A DNA stretch of 64,000 bases from J089 sp964535735 (GTDB lineage: Bacteria > Fidelibacterota > Marinisomatia > Marinisomatales > J089), in NCBI GenBank assembly GCA_964535735.1, contig CAZHTM010000010.1, forward strand, positions 9,037 to 73,036, read 5' to 3'. The first letter of the stretch is position 1; each line of letters opens with the position of its first letter. Below are positions 18,534-28,220 of the stretch, piece after piece. The notes beneath the pieces are model-generated. The model had not been told where the DNA came from and made no database searches. It was given only the letters and a program-made list of their open reading frames with translations. A program made the translations under genes and the position numbers.

Positions 18534-19650
18534 AGACCCGCTACTTCAAATTTACCACCTTTTTTTAGGACTGATTTCGATTGGGTTTTTGTATATCATT
18601 TGGCCCTATATCGCATCGGTGGTGGTGCTGGTGGTGTTTGCCTTTTTACTGACGACGATTCTTCTGCCTGGTGTGGACTTTTTGGAACGAAAAATCAAAA
18701 GCCGGGGCCTCAGTGTATTGATTATCACCATGTCCCTGTCGGCTGTGATTATCATTTTTATCGGTAGTTTTGCTTCCGGATTGTATACTCAGGGTGTTGA
18801 GTTCACCCAACAAATAAGTACCGAAAGCTATCAGGATAATCTGACCAACCTGGTTCAGAAAACTAAAGATTCTCTGCCACCGTTCGTCCAGGACCTCCTG
18901 CCAAAACAATCACCTGATTCTGAAAATACAATCGGTTCGGTTGTAAAGAATTTTTCAGGTATTCTACAAAATCTTCTTTCGGTTGCGGGAGCAATTGGGA
19001 ATTTTATATTTAATTTTGTAATGGTTCTGATTTTCACTGTTATTCTCCTGTATGAGTATCACAACTTTAAGCGTAGCCTTGTCCGATTCATTTCCAATAA
19101 ATACTTCGAAATTGGATTACGGTTGATTTTCAATATTGAACGGGCTGTTTCCAGTTATCTCCGGGGACAATTACTGGCGGCCAGTAGTGTGGGCCTCATG
19201 TCGATAATTGGACTATTTATTCTCAATATGTTTGGAGCAAATCTCACTCTGGTGATATTTATTGGCATTATTGCCGGACTGGCAAACCTGATTCCATTGG
19301 TAGGACCGTTTGTGGGCATGATTCCGGCGATATTAATTGCAGTGATGAATAATCTGGGTAACGAAGCGGCTTTGTCGCACCACCTGTTTAATGTAATCCC
19401 GTCACCTTTTTATCTGGTGGATATCATTCTCATGTTCATCATTGTCCAGCAGATTGACAATAATTTTGTTACTCCCATGCTGGTGGGTGAGAGTGTGGGC
19501 CTTCACCCGATGCTGGTTATGATCGCTCTGTTAATTGGCGGAACCCTGCTGGGTCCGCTAGGGATGTTATTTGCCGTTCCCGCTGCCGGTATCCTGAAGG
19601 TGGTAGGAAAAGAATGGTCGTTCGTTTCAAAAAACGCCCATTTGCTTTAG
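18520..19650 (+). CDS. AI-2E family transporter (PerM/UPF0118)
   Basis: A 376-residue membrane protein with about eight helices. Family features: N-terminal helices (IIWPYIASVVVLVVFAFLLTT), a soluble helical segment at residues 85-145, the GxxNLIPLVGPFVGMIPA motif near residue 255, and the C-terminal DNNFVTPMLVGESVGLHPMLVM region. Members export AI-2 or act as sodium/proton or general antiporters, so the substrate is open. It is translationally coupled to an upstream cyclic-nucleotide-binding protein. The plus-strand gene ends 75 bp before the convergent phoR-like gene with no visible terminator. Confidence 0.85.
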   Translation: MNQNKDPLLQIYHLFLGLISIGFLYIIWPYIASVVVLVVFAFLLTTILLPGVDFLERKIKSRGLSVLIITMSLSAVIIIFIGSFASGLYTQGVEFTQQISTESYQDNLTNLVQKTKDSLPPFVQDLLPKQSPDSENTIGSVVKNFSGILQNLLSVAGAIGNFIFNFVMVLIFTVILLYEYHNFKRSLVRFISNKYFEIGLRLIFNIERAVSSYLRGQLLAASSVGLMSIIGLFILNMFGANLTLVIFIGIIAGLANLIPLVGPFVGMIPAILIAVMNNLGNEAALSHHLFNVIPSPFYLVDIILMFIIVQQIDNNFVTPMLVGESVGLHPMLVMIALLIGGTLLGPLGMLFAVPAAGILKVVGKEWSFVSKNAHLL

Positions 19651-19725
19651 CTCAAGTCAATACATTATACGTCCATTCGTTTTGGTACGCTCTCTAGCCT
19701 TCCTAATGGCGGCGCATTGTGCTGA

Positions 19726-21489
19726 TTATGTATCGGCAGAAGGTAATTCAATAGTGAAACGACTCCCACCCTCGGGTCGTTCTGATACAGCAATAGATCC
19801 TCGATGGATTCGTATTATATGCTTCACGATGGACAACCCTAATCCCGTTCCTCCTTTTTCGCGGTCCCGTCCCGGATCGACTCGGTAAAAACGTTCAAAA
19901 ATTCGATCCCGGTGCTCAGGTGGAATGCCCGGTCCCTGATCCTCAATGGTGATCCTGAGATGCCGATTCTCTTTCTGTGCCGTCAGGGTCACGATACCAT
20001 CACGGGGACTGTATTTGATCGCATTGTCCAGTAAATTAACCCAGGCCCGATGCAAAAGACGCTCGTTTCCCCTCACCTTTAATTCGGAGGAACAATTCAA
20101 GACGATACGTATATGCCGTGATTCGGCTCGAGAAGCACACTCCTGAACAGCGTTGTCCAAAAGGTCCTGGAGGATTATCGCATCACCAGCAAGTTCAGTA
20201 TCCGGGGCTTCGTTATCCAAACGAGACAATTCAAGCAAGTCCTCAATAAGTGCATTCATACGGTCAGCATGGCGAAGAATGGTTCGGATGAATTGGGTTT
20301 GTGTTTCCGGGCTCAGGACGTCGTCCAGAAGTGTTTCCGCGAATCCTTTAATGGTGGTGATGGGCGTTTTCAATTCATGAGAGACATTGGCGACGAATTC
20401 CTGACGGACTTTTTCCAGTGATCGAATCTGGGTTAAATCATAAATAACAAGGATATAGGCCAGGGCGTTCTCATGGTGGGACGTGATTCGAGTCCGGCGC
20501 ACCTGTAATACTCGCGGCGGTGATCCAACCTGAAGTTCAGTTTCATCGAGAGTGGCCGTTCCCAAAAAGTCAATCAGACTGGTGTTACGGACCACTTCTG
20601 ACAAAGGATACCCTTCCACGTCCTCCAGAATAGGTTGAAGTAAATTTCGCGCGGCCTGGTTCATGCGAAGAATACGGTGGGAAGCATCCAAAGCGACTAC
20701 GCCTTCTACCATTCCTCGGAGCACGGCCTCCAATTCGTCTTTCTCGGTACGAAGGGTCTGAATGTGCTGAGTAAAATCCAGAGCCATCTGGTCCAGGATG
20801 ACGGTTAATTCCGTTAATTCCCGGATGCCAGGTGAGATCAGAGCAGGTGTAACGTCTTCTCCGGTGTAGCGTTGGACATGGTGTTTCAGAGTGCTTAGCG
20901 CCCCAGTTAGTCGGCGGTTCATTCCTATACTGATCACAGCTGCCAGGGCCAGGAGAATAAGCGATACCCACAGGAATTGGGTATTAAAATGTCGAAAGAT
21001 GTTCTTCTGCTCCCCTTGAGGTAAGGATAATCGAAGGACGATTGGCTGGTCATGAATCATTGCCAGATGGGCGCCATACACCAGAGGTTGCCGGAGGGTA
21101 TAGCTGTAGCGAGTAGAAAATCCCCAACCGGAAGTCAGTGCCGTTTTTATTTCTGGACGATCAGTATGATTATCCATGAACTTTGGATCTTTTCGAGAAT
21201 CGGCCAGAATGGTTCCATTGGGTTGAATCAGGGTGATTCGATATCCCATTTCCTGTCCCCAAGTTTGGCAAAAGGTCTGGAGTGCCGCGGGGTTATCCAC
21301 ACCGGGCCACTCTGCATTGAGTCGGTATGTCAGCGATCGGATTTGATCTTTTAGCCGTGCTTCCACTGATGTGGAGACTAGTTGATTCATAGCGCGCTGG
21401 GATATCCCCCAAACGATGAGAAGGGTAGCCAACACCAATCCGAGGGTTGCCATCCAAAGTTGTTTTGTATATGAGGAGGATACACTCAT
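19726..21489 (-). CDS. PhoR-like sensor histidine kinase
   Basis: A 587-residue membrane kinase. TM1 is at residues 10-30, a periplasmic sensor at about 31-165, TM2 at 168-190, then a HAMP-like segment (residues 190-245), a PAS domain (residues 255-350, GMVEGVVALDASHRILRMN), HisKA with phospho-acceptor His in VANVSHELKTP (near residue 375) and HATPase_c (NLLDNAIKYSP, DQGPGIPPEHRDRIFERFYRVD, GGTGLGLSIVKHI). This architecture is that of PhoR, the phosphate-starvation sensor that works with PstSCAB-PhoU. The partner response regulator gene is immediately upstream, overlapping by four bases. The pst operon lies 36 kb away in the same window. Confidence 0.85.
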   Translation of the reverse strand: MSVSSSYTKQLWMATLGLVLATLLIVWGISQRAMNQLVSTSVEARLKDQIRSLTYRLNAEWPGVDNPAALQTFCQTWGQEMGYRITLIQPNGTILADSRKDPKFMDNHTDRPEIKTALTSGWGFSTRYSYTLRQPLVYGAHLAMIHDQPIVLRLSLPQGEQKNIFRHFNTQFLWVSLILLALAAVISIGMNRRLTGALSTLKHHVQRYTGEDVTPALISPGIRELTELTVILDQMALDFTQHIQTLRTEKDELEAVLRGMVEGVVALDASHRILRMNQAARNLLQPILEDVEGYPLSEVVRNTSLIDFLGTATLDETELQVGSPPRVLQVRRTRITSHHENALAYILVIYDLTQIRSLEKVRQEFVANVSHELKTPITTIKGFAETLLDDVLSPETQTQFIRTILRHADRMNALIEDLLELSRLDNEAPDTELAGDAIILQDLLDNAVQECASRAESRHIRIVLNCSSELKVRGNERLLHRAWVNLLDNAIKYSPRDGIVTLTAQKENRHLRITIEDQGPGIPPEHRDRIFERFYRVDPGRDREKGGTGLGLSIVKHIIRIHRGSIAVSERPEGGSRFTIELPSADT

Positions 21490-22184
21490 TCTGGTTCTTT
21501 GAATGTGTATCCCACTCCGCGGACTGTTTTTAGCCAGCGGCCCATGAGACCCAGCTTTTTCCGAAGGCCAACAATTTGGAAATCCACAGAGCGGTCGGTG
21601 ACAGGATAATCGGAGCCTCGGATCGCATCGATAATTTGAGAACGGGTATACACCCAGCCGATGCGCCGCGCTAAAAATTCAAGTATTTGGAATTCAGTAT
21701 AGGTTAAATCCACTGGTTTCCCCACCACGAATACTTCCCGTCGCTGAGAAGACAGGGTCAAGTCACCGATAACCAGGAGCCCCTCCCCGGGGTGCTGCTC
21801 AAGCGCAGGTTTTCGCCGCAGAAGAGCGGAAATTCGAGCCAGTAAAATCCGGGGACTAAAGGGCTTGGTAAGATAATCATCCGCACCAAGTTCTAAACCC
21901 CGAACGATATCCTCTTCACGGCCAAGTGCCGTAAGCATGAGAATGGCAATAGACTCCGTTTGGCTATTACGCTTCATAAGTCGGCAGACATCCAAACCGC
22001 TCATTCGTGGGAGCATCAAGTCCAGAATCACCAGGGCTGGAGGGTTGGCGATCATTATTTTCCAGGCCTGTTCACCTGTTTCCGCTTCATCAACTCTATA
22101 TTGCCGGACAGTTAAATGGTGTACCACTAAACTGCGGATATCGGGATCGTCCTCTACGACTAAAATATGGGCTGGATGCTGCAT
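21486..22184 (-). CDS. PhoB-like response regulator (OmpR family)
   Basis: A 232-residue regulator: receiver domain (residues 5-120) with the acidic pair in ILVVEDDPDIRS, the phospho-acceptor Asp in LVILDLMLPRMSG and Lys in YLTKPFSPR; and a winged helix DNA-binding domain (residues 135-230, TYTEFQILEFLARRIGW, VGLRKKLG, LKTVRGVGYTF). The kinase gene follows with an ATGA overlap. The order and sequence suggest PhoB of phosphate control, but other OmpR-type systems share this layout. The 5' leader can form alternative hairpins and lacks a clear ribosome-binding site. Confidence 0.85.
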   Translation of the reverse strand: MQHPAHILVVEDDPDIRSLVVHHLTVRQYRVDEAETGEQAWKIMIANPPALVILDLMLPRMSGLDVCRLMKRNSQTESIAILMLTALGREEDIVRGLELGADDYLTKPFSPRILLARISALLRRKPALEQHPGEGLLVIGDLTLSSQRREVFVVGKPVDLTYTEFQILEFLARRIGWVYTRSQIIDAIRGSDYPVTDRSVDFQIVGLRKKLGLMGRWLKTVRGVGYTFKEPE

Positions 22185-22194
22185 GAGTCAAAGT

Positions 22195-22263
22195 GCAGGG
22201 AATAAATTGGAAGACCGAATTCCCTGCTTGTTGTTGATAGAAAAATCATAATCCAATTTATTC
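22195..22263 (-). promoter_or_regulatory. Mutually exclusive inverted repeats in the phoB-like leader
   Basis: GCAGGGAAT (22195-22203) pairs with ATTCCCTGC (22219-22227), while GAATAAATTGG (22200-22210) pairs with CCAATTTATTC (22253-22263). The left arms overlap by four bases, so the two stems compete. They lie 11-79 bases before the start codon of the minus-strand regulator gene. An attenuator-like or regulator-binding role is inferred. Confidence 0.4.
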
Positions 22264-22488
22264 TATTCCTGGTGGGCTTTATCGCCATTTTATGTTGGTT
22301 GCCACAGAGGGTAATTTATCTTAGAATTATAATACAGGTCTTCAGAATCTAACCGTAAATTCAGGTGAAATGTATCAAAGGTAGATTTATTGAATAATTG
22401 CTTGTAATTTTTCGCATGATTCGCTTCTCATGGATATTGGTCCATTCCGTTTGGTTTTCTCCCCTATTTGTTTATCAGGTTTTATAAT
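22228..22488. other. Divergent intergenic region
   Basis: A stretch between the phoB-like gene and the next plus-strand kinase gene. Apart from the right arm of the hairpin noted above it is AT-rich (TTAGAATTATAATACAGG near 22320) and should hold promoters for both divergent genes. No small gene or structured RNA was recognised. Confidence 0.4.
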
Positions 22489-25479
22489 ATGGCCTCCATA
22501 TTAATTATTGACACTCAGCAAGATTTTTTGGAAAGAGTAACCCTTACTCTGCATCAAGAGAACCCAAATCACACCTTGCTCACAGCACGTTCTGGATCAG
22601 AGGGTATCATCATTGCCAAAGAACAACAACCGGATTTGATTCTTTTGGATGTGGCTATGCCAGATCTATCGGGTTTTGAGGTGTGTGAAACCCTGAAAGC
22701 TGATCCGGATACGACACTTATTCCCATTGTTTTTCTCACGGGTATTAACATATCCACCGAGGAGAAAATCCGAGGGTTAAATCTGGGAGCCGATGCATAT
22801 CTTACCAAGCCGATTGATGAAGCAGAACTCTTGGCACAGGTCCGCACTTTACTTCGCCTCCAGGCTGCGGAAAACGCGTTGCGTAAGGGACAAAAGTTGC
22901 TAGATGAACGGGTAAAAGCACGAACCCGAGAACTGGAGGAGATCCAGAATCAGTGGTCAGCGACCTTTGAAGCTATGTCCGACTGGGTAGCTATTATCGA
23001 TATAAAAACCCAGGTTGTATTGCGATCAAATTCTGCGGTTAAAACTCTGTTCGGTGTAAATCCCTCTTCGGTGGAGGGTCAATCATGTTGCAACATTGTT
23101 CATAACACAAAAAAGCAAGTATCGAACTGTCCCCTATTGAAGATGATTGAAACCGGAAAACCTTGTTCTTCCACCTTCCAACATTCCATGACAGGTCGTT
23201 GGTTTCAAGTTACGGTGGATCCCATAAAGCCTAAGACAGGTAAGGCTAAAACGGCAGTTCATATTGTTCGGGATATATCCGATCGGAAAGAGACAGAGGA
23301 ATCACTTCGGGAAAGTGAAGAAAAATTCCGAACCATGACTGAAGCTACTGCCACCGCCATCTTCATTATTCAGGGCGAGCAGTTTGTATATGTCAATCCC
23401 GCTTTTAAAACCATTACCGGTTATTCGCTTTCAGCGTTAAAGGGTATGGCGTTTTATGATATCGTTCATCCGGACTACCGTGAACTGGTAAAAGAGCGCG
23501 GAAAGGCACGTCAGAGAGGAGAGAAAATACCCGCCCATTACACGTTTAAGATTTGTACCCGCAGTGGAGAAACAAGATGGGTGGATTTCTTTGCCAGTTA
23601 TCTCCAGTATCAAGGACAACCAGCCTTGATTGGTTCTGCTTTTGACATTACAGAGCAAAAAGACGCGGAAGCGAAAATTAAACGAGTGAACCAGCAACTC
23701 CAGAAACAAGTGGATTTAAACACTCAAATGCTGGCTACTACGATGGATGGGTTTATTCTGGCAGATGTGTCCGGATGGATTTTGGATGTGAATCCAGCTT
23801 ATTGCCAAATGAGCGGCTACTCCCGGGAAGACCTCTTGACCATGAATATCGTCCAGTTAGAAGCGAACCCGGTTCTAAACAAAATTGTGGATCAGATTCA
23901 AGCCATAGCGACCACCGGTTCCCTGCAATTGGAAACACGGCACCGAGCTAAAAATGGACATATCCTTGATCTGGAAATTAGTATTTCTATTATTCCAGCG
24001 CCGGAGGGTTCTTTAATAACCGCTTTTTTGCGGGACATTACTGACCGCAAGAAAGCCCAAAAGAAAATTGAATCTATTAATCGTCGCTTAAAGGATATGG
24101 TAAATCGCCTGAATTTGATTTATCAGTCATCGCGTAAAATGTTTACCGGCACGATTCAGAATCTGGCAGAAACGGTTATTGACCTTTTAGAGCAAATTGC
24201 CCTTTATGATTTCGGATCTATTTTGCTGGTAAATTCAGAGCGAACACAATTATATCCTCTGACAGTAGCCCGGCGCGGAATGGACGATAAGGGAATAGCT
24301 GAGGATATGGATCATCTGAGCTCTTTGAATCTAACATTGGATAAAGGAATTACCGGATGGGTGGCGACCCATGGAAAAAGTGTTCGATGTCATGATGTGT
24401 CACAAGATAAGCGATATTTCGCCGCTCGTGAAGGAATCAGATCTGAATTGTGTGTTCCAATCAAAACCGAATCCGAAGTGATCGGTGTGCTCAACGTTGA
24501 AGCCAGGCGAAAACGAGCTTTTACGCCTAATGATCAGAGCGTTCTGGAAACACTGGCGGCTCACCTGGCGGTGGCTATCCAAAACCGACGCTATTTGGAT
24601 AAACTTCATGAAATGAACGAATATCTGGAGGAACGAGTTCGCGCTCGAACTAAAGAATTGGAGCGCAACACTCGAGACCTGGAACAGTCTCAAGAAGCGT
24701 TGGTGACTTTGATAAAAAATTTAAACCGAACTCAATCTCGATTAGAGGCCTTCAATAAGCGACTCCGTACCGCTTATGATGACATGGAATCTTTTTCTTA
24801 TTCCGTATCTCACGATCTTCGAGCGCCCCTCAGAGCCATCACCGGTTTTGCCCACATTTTGGAAGAGGATTATAGCTCGGTCCTGGATGAAGAAGGTCAG
24901 CGCTTGCTGAATGTTGTCCAGGAAAATGCAGCCAAGATGAGCGAATTGATTGATGATTTATTGACCCTTTCTCGACTGGGTCGGAAACACTTGGAAATCG
25001 ATGACGTGGACATGAACGCCTTGGTTCGGGAATGTAAAGCGGAGGTACTGAGGGACTATCCTACGGCGCGAATCCATTGGCGAATACACCGTCTGCCCCG
25101 GGTTAAAGGAGATGTAAAACTCTTAAAGCAGCTATGGCTTAATCTTTTGTCCAACGCCGTGAAATTTACCAGTAAAGTAGACCATCCCTGGATTACGGTG
25201 AATGTTCGGGAGTATGAAGATAGGTATGAATTTTGGGTTCGGGATAATGGCGCGGGATTCAATCCACGTTATCAGAATAAACTTTTCCAGGTTTTCCAGA
25301 GATTACATCCTGAAACGGAATTTTCTGGAACAGGGATCGGGTTATCGCTGGTTAAACAAATAATCACACGTCATGGTGGTGACGTATGGGCGAAGGGTCA
25401 GGTTGGAAAGGGCGCTACTTTTTATTTCAGCCTGTTGAAATCCGCACCACCTCAGTTAGACGAAGTCGATGACATCTAG
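22489..25479 (+). CDS. Receiver-PAS-GAF-histidine kinase
   Basis: A soluble sensor kinase of about 996 residues from the ATG at 22489; a TTG seven codons upstream is the alternative. Order: receiver domain (residues 1-120; DLILLDVAMPDLSG, YLTKPIDEA), coiled coil, three PAS domains (about 140-270, 275-400 and 405-530), GAF domain (about 545-710), coiled coil (ERVRARTKELERNTRDLEQ), HisKA with SYSVSHDLRAPLRAI (phytochrome-type H-box) and HATPase_c (NLLSNAVKFTS, GTGIGLSLVKQI). There is no membrane segment, so it senses internal signals, possibly redox or small ligands through PAS/GAF, and could accept phosphate from another kinase by its receiver. Confidence 0.87.
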   Translation: MASILIIDTQQDFLERVTLTLHQENPNHTLLTARSGSEGIIIAKEQQPDLILLDVAMPDLSGFEVCETLKADPDTTLIPIVFLTGINISTEEKIRGLNLGADAYLTKPIDEAELLAQVRTLLRLQAAENALRKGQKLLDERVKARTRELEEIQNQWSATFEAMSDWVAIIDIKTQVVLRSNSAVKTLFGVNPSSVEGQSCCNIVHNTKKQVSNCPLLKMIETGKPCSSTFQHSMTGRWFQVTVDPIKPKTGKAKTAVHIVRDISDRKETEESLRESEEKFRTMTEATATAIFIIQGEQFVYVNPAFKTITGYSLSALKGMAFYDIVHPDYRELVKERGKARQRGEKIPAHYTFKICTRSGETRWVDFFASYLQYQGQPALIGSAFDITEQKDAEAKIKRVNQQLQKQVDLNTQMLATTMDGFILADVSGWILDVNPAYCQMSGYSREDLLTMNIVQLEANPVLNKIVDQIQAIATTGSLQLETRHRAKNGHILDLEISISIIPAPEGSLITAFLRDITDRKKAQKKIESINRRLKDMVNRLNLIYQSSRKMFTGTIQNLAETVIDLLEQIALYDFGSILLVNSERTQLYPLTVARRGMDDKGIAEDMDHLSSLNLTLDKGITGWVATHGKSVRCHDVSQDKRYFAAREGIRSELCVPIKTESEVIGVLNVEARRKRAFTPNDQSVLETLAAHLAVAIQNRRYLDKLHEMNEYLEERVRARTKELERNTRDLEQSQEALVTLIKNLNRTQSRLEAFNKRLRTAYDDMESFSYSVSHDLRAPLRAITGFAHILEEDYSSVLDEEGQRLLNVVQENAAKMSELIDDLLTLSRLGRKHLEIDDVDMNALVRECKAEVLRDYPTARIHWRIHRLPRVKGDVKLLKQLWLNLLSNAVKFTSKVDHPWITVNVREYEDRYEFWVRDNGAGFNPRYQNKLFQVFQRLHPETEFSGTGIGLSLVKQIITRHGGDVWAKGQVGKGATFYFSLLKSAPPQLDEVDDI

Positions 25480-25512
25480 GTTTTTCGTGTTAATGGAAGA
25501 ATTTAACCAGCG

Positions 25513-25543
25513 GTAAAACCTGGTTGCGCCTCCCCGGTTTTAC
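25513..25543 (+). terminator. Weak hairpin after the kinase gene
   Basis: GTAAAACC at 25513-25520 and GGTTTTAC at 25536-25543 form an 8-bp stem with a 15-base loop, followed by AT-rich sequence with T runs. It may terminate the preceding kinase gene. It lies upstream of the ATG chosen for the next gene. Confidence 0.35.
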
Positions 25544-25562
25544 AATTAATTTTCTTTCTCGT

Positions 25563-26045
25563 ATGTATAAGCGACTCCCATACACACCCCCAAAAAAATG
25601 GTTTTGGATCCTGACCATCGTAACGCTGATAGGATGCAGCTATGAACCTGGACTGGGTCCGGTCTCCGGTGTGGAAGGCCAGCTTGAGATTTCTGGAGTT
25701 TGGCCCGATACCCTGGAGGCCGTGGTTCTTGTTATTGTTAACAGACTCGATCCGGAAGCGCTCCAAGATGTTTTGGTTTCCTATTCCGATCCTCTAATCC
25801 ACGGAGACATGCACCAGGATTTTTTCATCCAACTTCAACCAGGGGCCTATAGTTTGGTACCTGTGGGTGTAACTATTGACCCCGGGTTTTTAATTGCCAA
25901 TCTCGATTCTATCCTTGCAGCGCCGCATTTACCTCTTGTTCCGCTTTTTGACATGACTACTATCCCCCCAATCGGGATCCACCCCATTGCTATTGCCAAA
26001 GAAACGATTAACGTGTTGGATGATACCGTGAAAATCGAATTCTAA
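25563..26045 (+). CDS. Predicted lipoprotein paired with a TonB receptor
   Basis: A 160-residue lipoprotein from the ATG at 25563 (a TTG at 25524 would extend it but crosses a hairpin). It has an uncommon long basic and Pro-rich start, then WFWILTIVTLIGC with lipobox LIGC, Cys25. The mature domain looks like one beta-sandwich (VSGVEGQLEISGVWPDTLEAVVLVIV) resembling small Ig-like or carboxypeptidase-regulatory-like domains. Its stop overlaps the start of the TonB receptor gene (TAATG), so the two are coupled. Probably an outer-leaflet accessory protein of that receptor; no family name is assigned. Confidence 0.65.
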   Translation: MYKRLPYTPPKKWFWILTIVTLIGCSYEPGLGPVSGVEGQLEISGVWPDTLEAVVLVIVNRLDPEALQDVLVSYSDPLIHGDMHQDFFIQLQPGAYSLVPVGVTIDPGFLIANLDSILAAPHLPLVPLFDMTTIPPIGIHPIAIAKETINVLDDTVKIEF

Positions 26046-28216
26046 TGATTCGTCAGACTCTTTACATAATTCTTTTTTCGAGCCTGGTTTTTGGAAATTT
26101 TTTATCGGCTCAAAGTCTTGCCGGCCGAGTTACCGATGCCTCTACCGGCGAACCCCTGGCAGGGACCAACATCATCATCAAGCATACCTTTACCGGTACA
26201 TCCACCGATCAGGAAGGCCGGTTTCAGCTAGACCGGGTTCCGGAAACGGGTACGTTGGTGATCTCCATGATGGGATATAAGAAACAGGAGATATCTTTGC
26301 CTTTGCCCGCCGATAAAATCCTTTCCATTGCTCTTGAACGGGATGTTTTGGAGGCTCCCCAGGTGGTAGTCACTGCTAGTCGAAGAGCTCAGGATGTGCT
26401 GGAGTCTCCCGTATCTATATCGGTGATTACCCCTCTGGAAATTCGAGAACAAGGGGCCGTGTCTTTGGAAGAGATACTCCCGTATGAAAGCGGTGTGAAC
26501 ATCATCAAAGATCAATTAAATATCCGTGGGGCTTCGGGGTATACTTTGGGAGCAGGAAGCCGTTCCTTATTGCTTCTGGATGGTGTTCCCTTGTTGGGTA
26601 GCGCCGCCGGAAACATTACTTGGGCGGTGGTTCCCACGTCGGAAGTTGCTCAGGTGGAAATCGTGAAATCGGGAGGTTCCGCCTTATACGGATCGTCCGC
26701 TATGGGAGGCGTCGTCAATATCATAACCCGCAATGCACCTCAAAAGAGGGAATACCGTTTTCGTACTAAAACCGGTTTGTACAGCCATCCCAAATACGAG
26801 CAATGGGAATGGCGTGATTCGCCGGGCTGGATTACCGTGAATGAATTCACCGCCTCCCGGCCTATGGGCGCTCACAGTGTTTGGGTGCGGCTCCAGCAAC
26901 GTTGGACCGATGGCTATACCCAATTGGGGTGGGAACAAGCTTTAAATCTCACGGGAAAAGTGAAGTTTAATTTTGGATCATCCAAAACGGCTTCGATCTT
27001 TGTTAATGTGCTTGCTGATCGTGGCGGTCTGGAGTCTCAATGGAAAAGCCCAGCCGATCCCTTTGAAGCGCCTTCCGGGTCCGAGCACGATCAAATCAAG
27101 GGGACTAAAGTAAATTTGAACGGGTTTTTCAATTGGGTTGTTTCACCTCGGGTAGCAGTAAAATACATTGGATCAGTGTATCAGGTGGATTGGTCCGATC
27201 AAGGATCAAATCAGGATTATTCCCATGAACGGAAACAATACCTTGAAGGACAGATGTCTTTAGCTGCGACCCCTAAACTGAATCTAATTTTTGGTGCAAC
27301 CGTCCAACCGACGCAAATACGGGCGCGACTGTTTGGAAATCATGCAGGCCTGACCTTGGCAGCCTACAGTTTGGCTCAACAAAAAATTTCTGATCCAATC
27401 ACATTGACCTTAGGAGCACGATACGAACATTTTTCAGTGGATAACCGCTTAGGGGATCAACGACTGGCGCCCCAGGTAGCGCTCAATGCGATTGTCCGAC
27501 CGGGACTGGCGTTTCGCACCTCTCTCAGTTCCGGTTTTCGAATTCCTACTTTGGCGGAACGGTATACTCGTTCACAGTTAAGTGTATTTAAAGTTGAACC
27601 CAATCCTGATTTAAATCCGGAAACCAGTGTGACGGGAGAAATCGGAGGAACCTGGACCGTGCCGTTTAATGGTTGGTTTTCAGGATTTAACCTGGATGGT
27701 GCCCTCTATCAATATCGTTTTGAGAACTTGATCGAACCCACTCCCGATGCTTACGGCATTATTCATTTCGAAAATGTGACTCGAGCCCGAATTACCGGAG
27801 CCGAGTTCAGTGCTGGATTGGCTTTCTGGGATCATGCCCTCAGGCTTTCACTTGCCTATACATGGTTGGATCCAGTAGAAGTAGACAATAAGGGAGAGGT
27901 TATAGATACATTATCTTATCGGCACCGACATCATCTGGTGCCCACGTTGCGCCTACAACGGGGAGCCTGGTTTTGGACTGTAGATGGACGTTGGGCCAGC
28001 GCTATTGAAAATACCGAATTGTTTCAGGAAGATTCTAAAACCGGTCGGGATCCACGGGTTCCGGTTCGGGTGTGGAATACCAGTCTAGGGTGGGAAACGT
28101 CCCATGTAACGATTCTCTTCCGGGTGGAAAATATATTTCAGTATTATTATGTGGAACTGGAACGAAATATGGGAGAAGAACGTAATGCGACCCTGACGCT
28201 GAATTGGGTCTGGTAG
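26045..28216 (+). CDS. TonB-dependent receptor with carboxypeptidase-like N-domain
   Basis: A 723-residue outer-membrane receptor. Signal peptide (TLYIILFSSLVFGNFLSAQS), carboxypeptidase-like domain (residues 25-105: LAGRVTDASTGEPLAGTNI, TDQEGRF), plug domain (residues 115-230: VVVTASRRAQDVLESPVSI, LNIRGASGYTLGAGSRSLLLLDG, VEIVKSGGSALYGSSAMGGVVNIITR), then barrel with the usual RIPTLAERYTR and LNPETS segments. Length and plug resemble siderophore or cobalamin receptors. It ends four bases from a convergent receiver gene; no terminator is seen. Confidence 0.9.
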   Translation: MIRQTLYIILFSSLVFGNFLSAQSLAGRVTDASTGEPLAGTNIIIKHTFTGTSTDQEGRFQLDRVPETGTLVISMMGYKKQEISLPLPADKILSIALERDVLEAPQVVVTASRRAQDVLESPVSISVITPLEIREQGAVSLEEILPYESGVNIIKDQLNIRGASGYTLGAGSRSLLLLDGVPLLGSAAGNITWAVVPTSEVAQVEIVKSGGSALYGSSAMGGVVNIITRNAPQKREYRFRTKTGLYSHPKYEQWEWRDSPGWITVNEFTASRPMGAHSVWVRLQQRWTDGYTQLGWEQALNLTGKVKFNFGSSKTASIFVNVLADRGGLESQWKSPADPFEAPSGSEHDQIKGTKVNLNGFFNWVVSPRVAVKYIGSVYQVDWSDQGSNQDYSHERKQYLEGQMSLAATPKLNLIFGATVQPTQIRARLFGNHAGLTLAAYSLAQQKISDPITLTLGARYEHFSVDNRLGDQRLAPQVALNAIVRPGLAFRTSLSSGFRIPTLAERYTRSQLSVFKVEPNPDLNPETSVTGEIGGTWTVPFNGWFSGFNLDGALYQYRFENLIEPTPDAYGIIHFENVTRARITGAEFSAGLAFWDHALRLSLAYTWLDPVEVDNKGEVIDTLSYRHRHHLVPTLRLQRGAWFWTVDGRWASAIENTELFQEDSKTGRDPRVPVRVWNTSLGWETSHVTILFRVENIFQYYYVELERNMGEERNATLTLNWVW

Positions 28217-28220
28217 AAAA

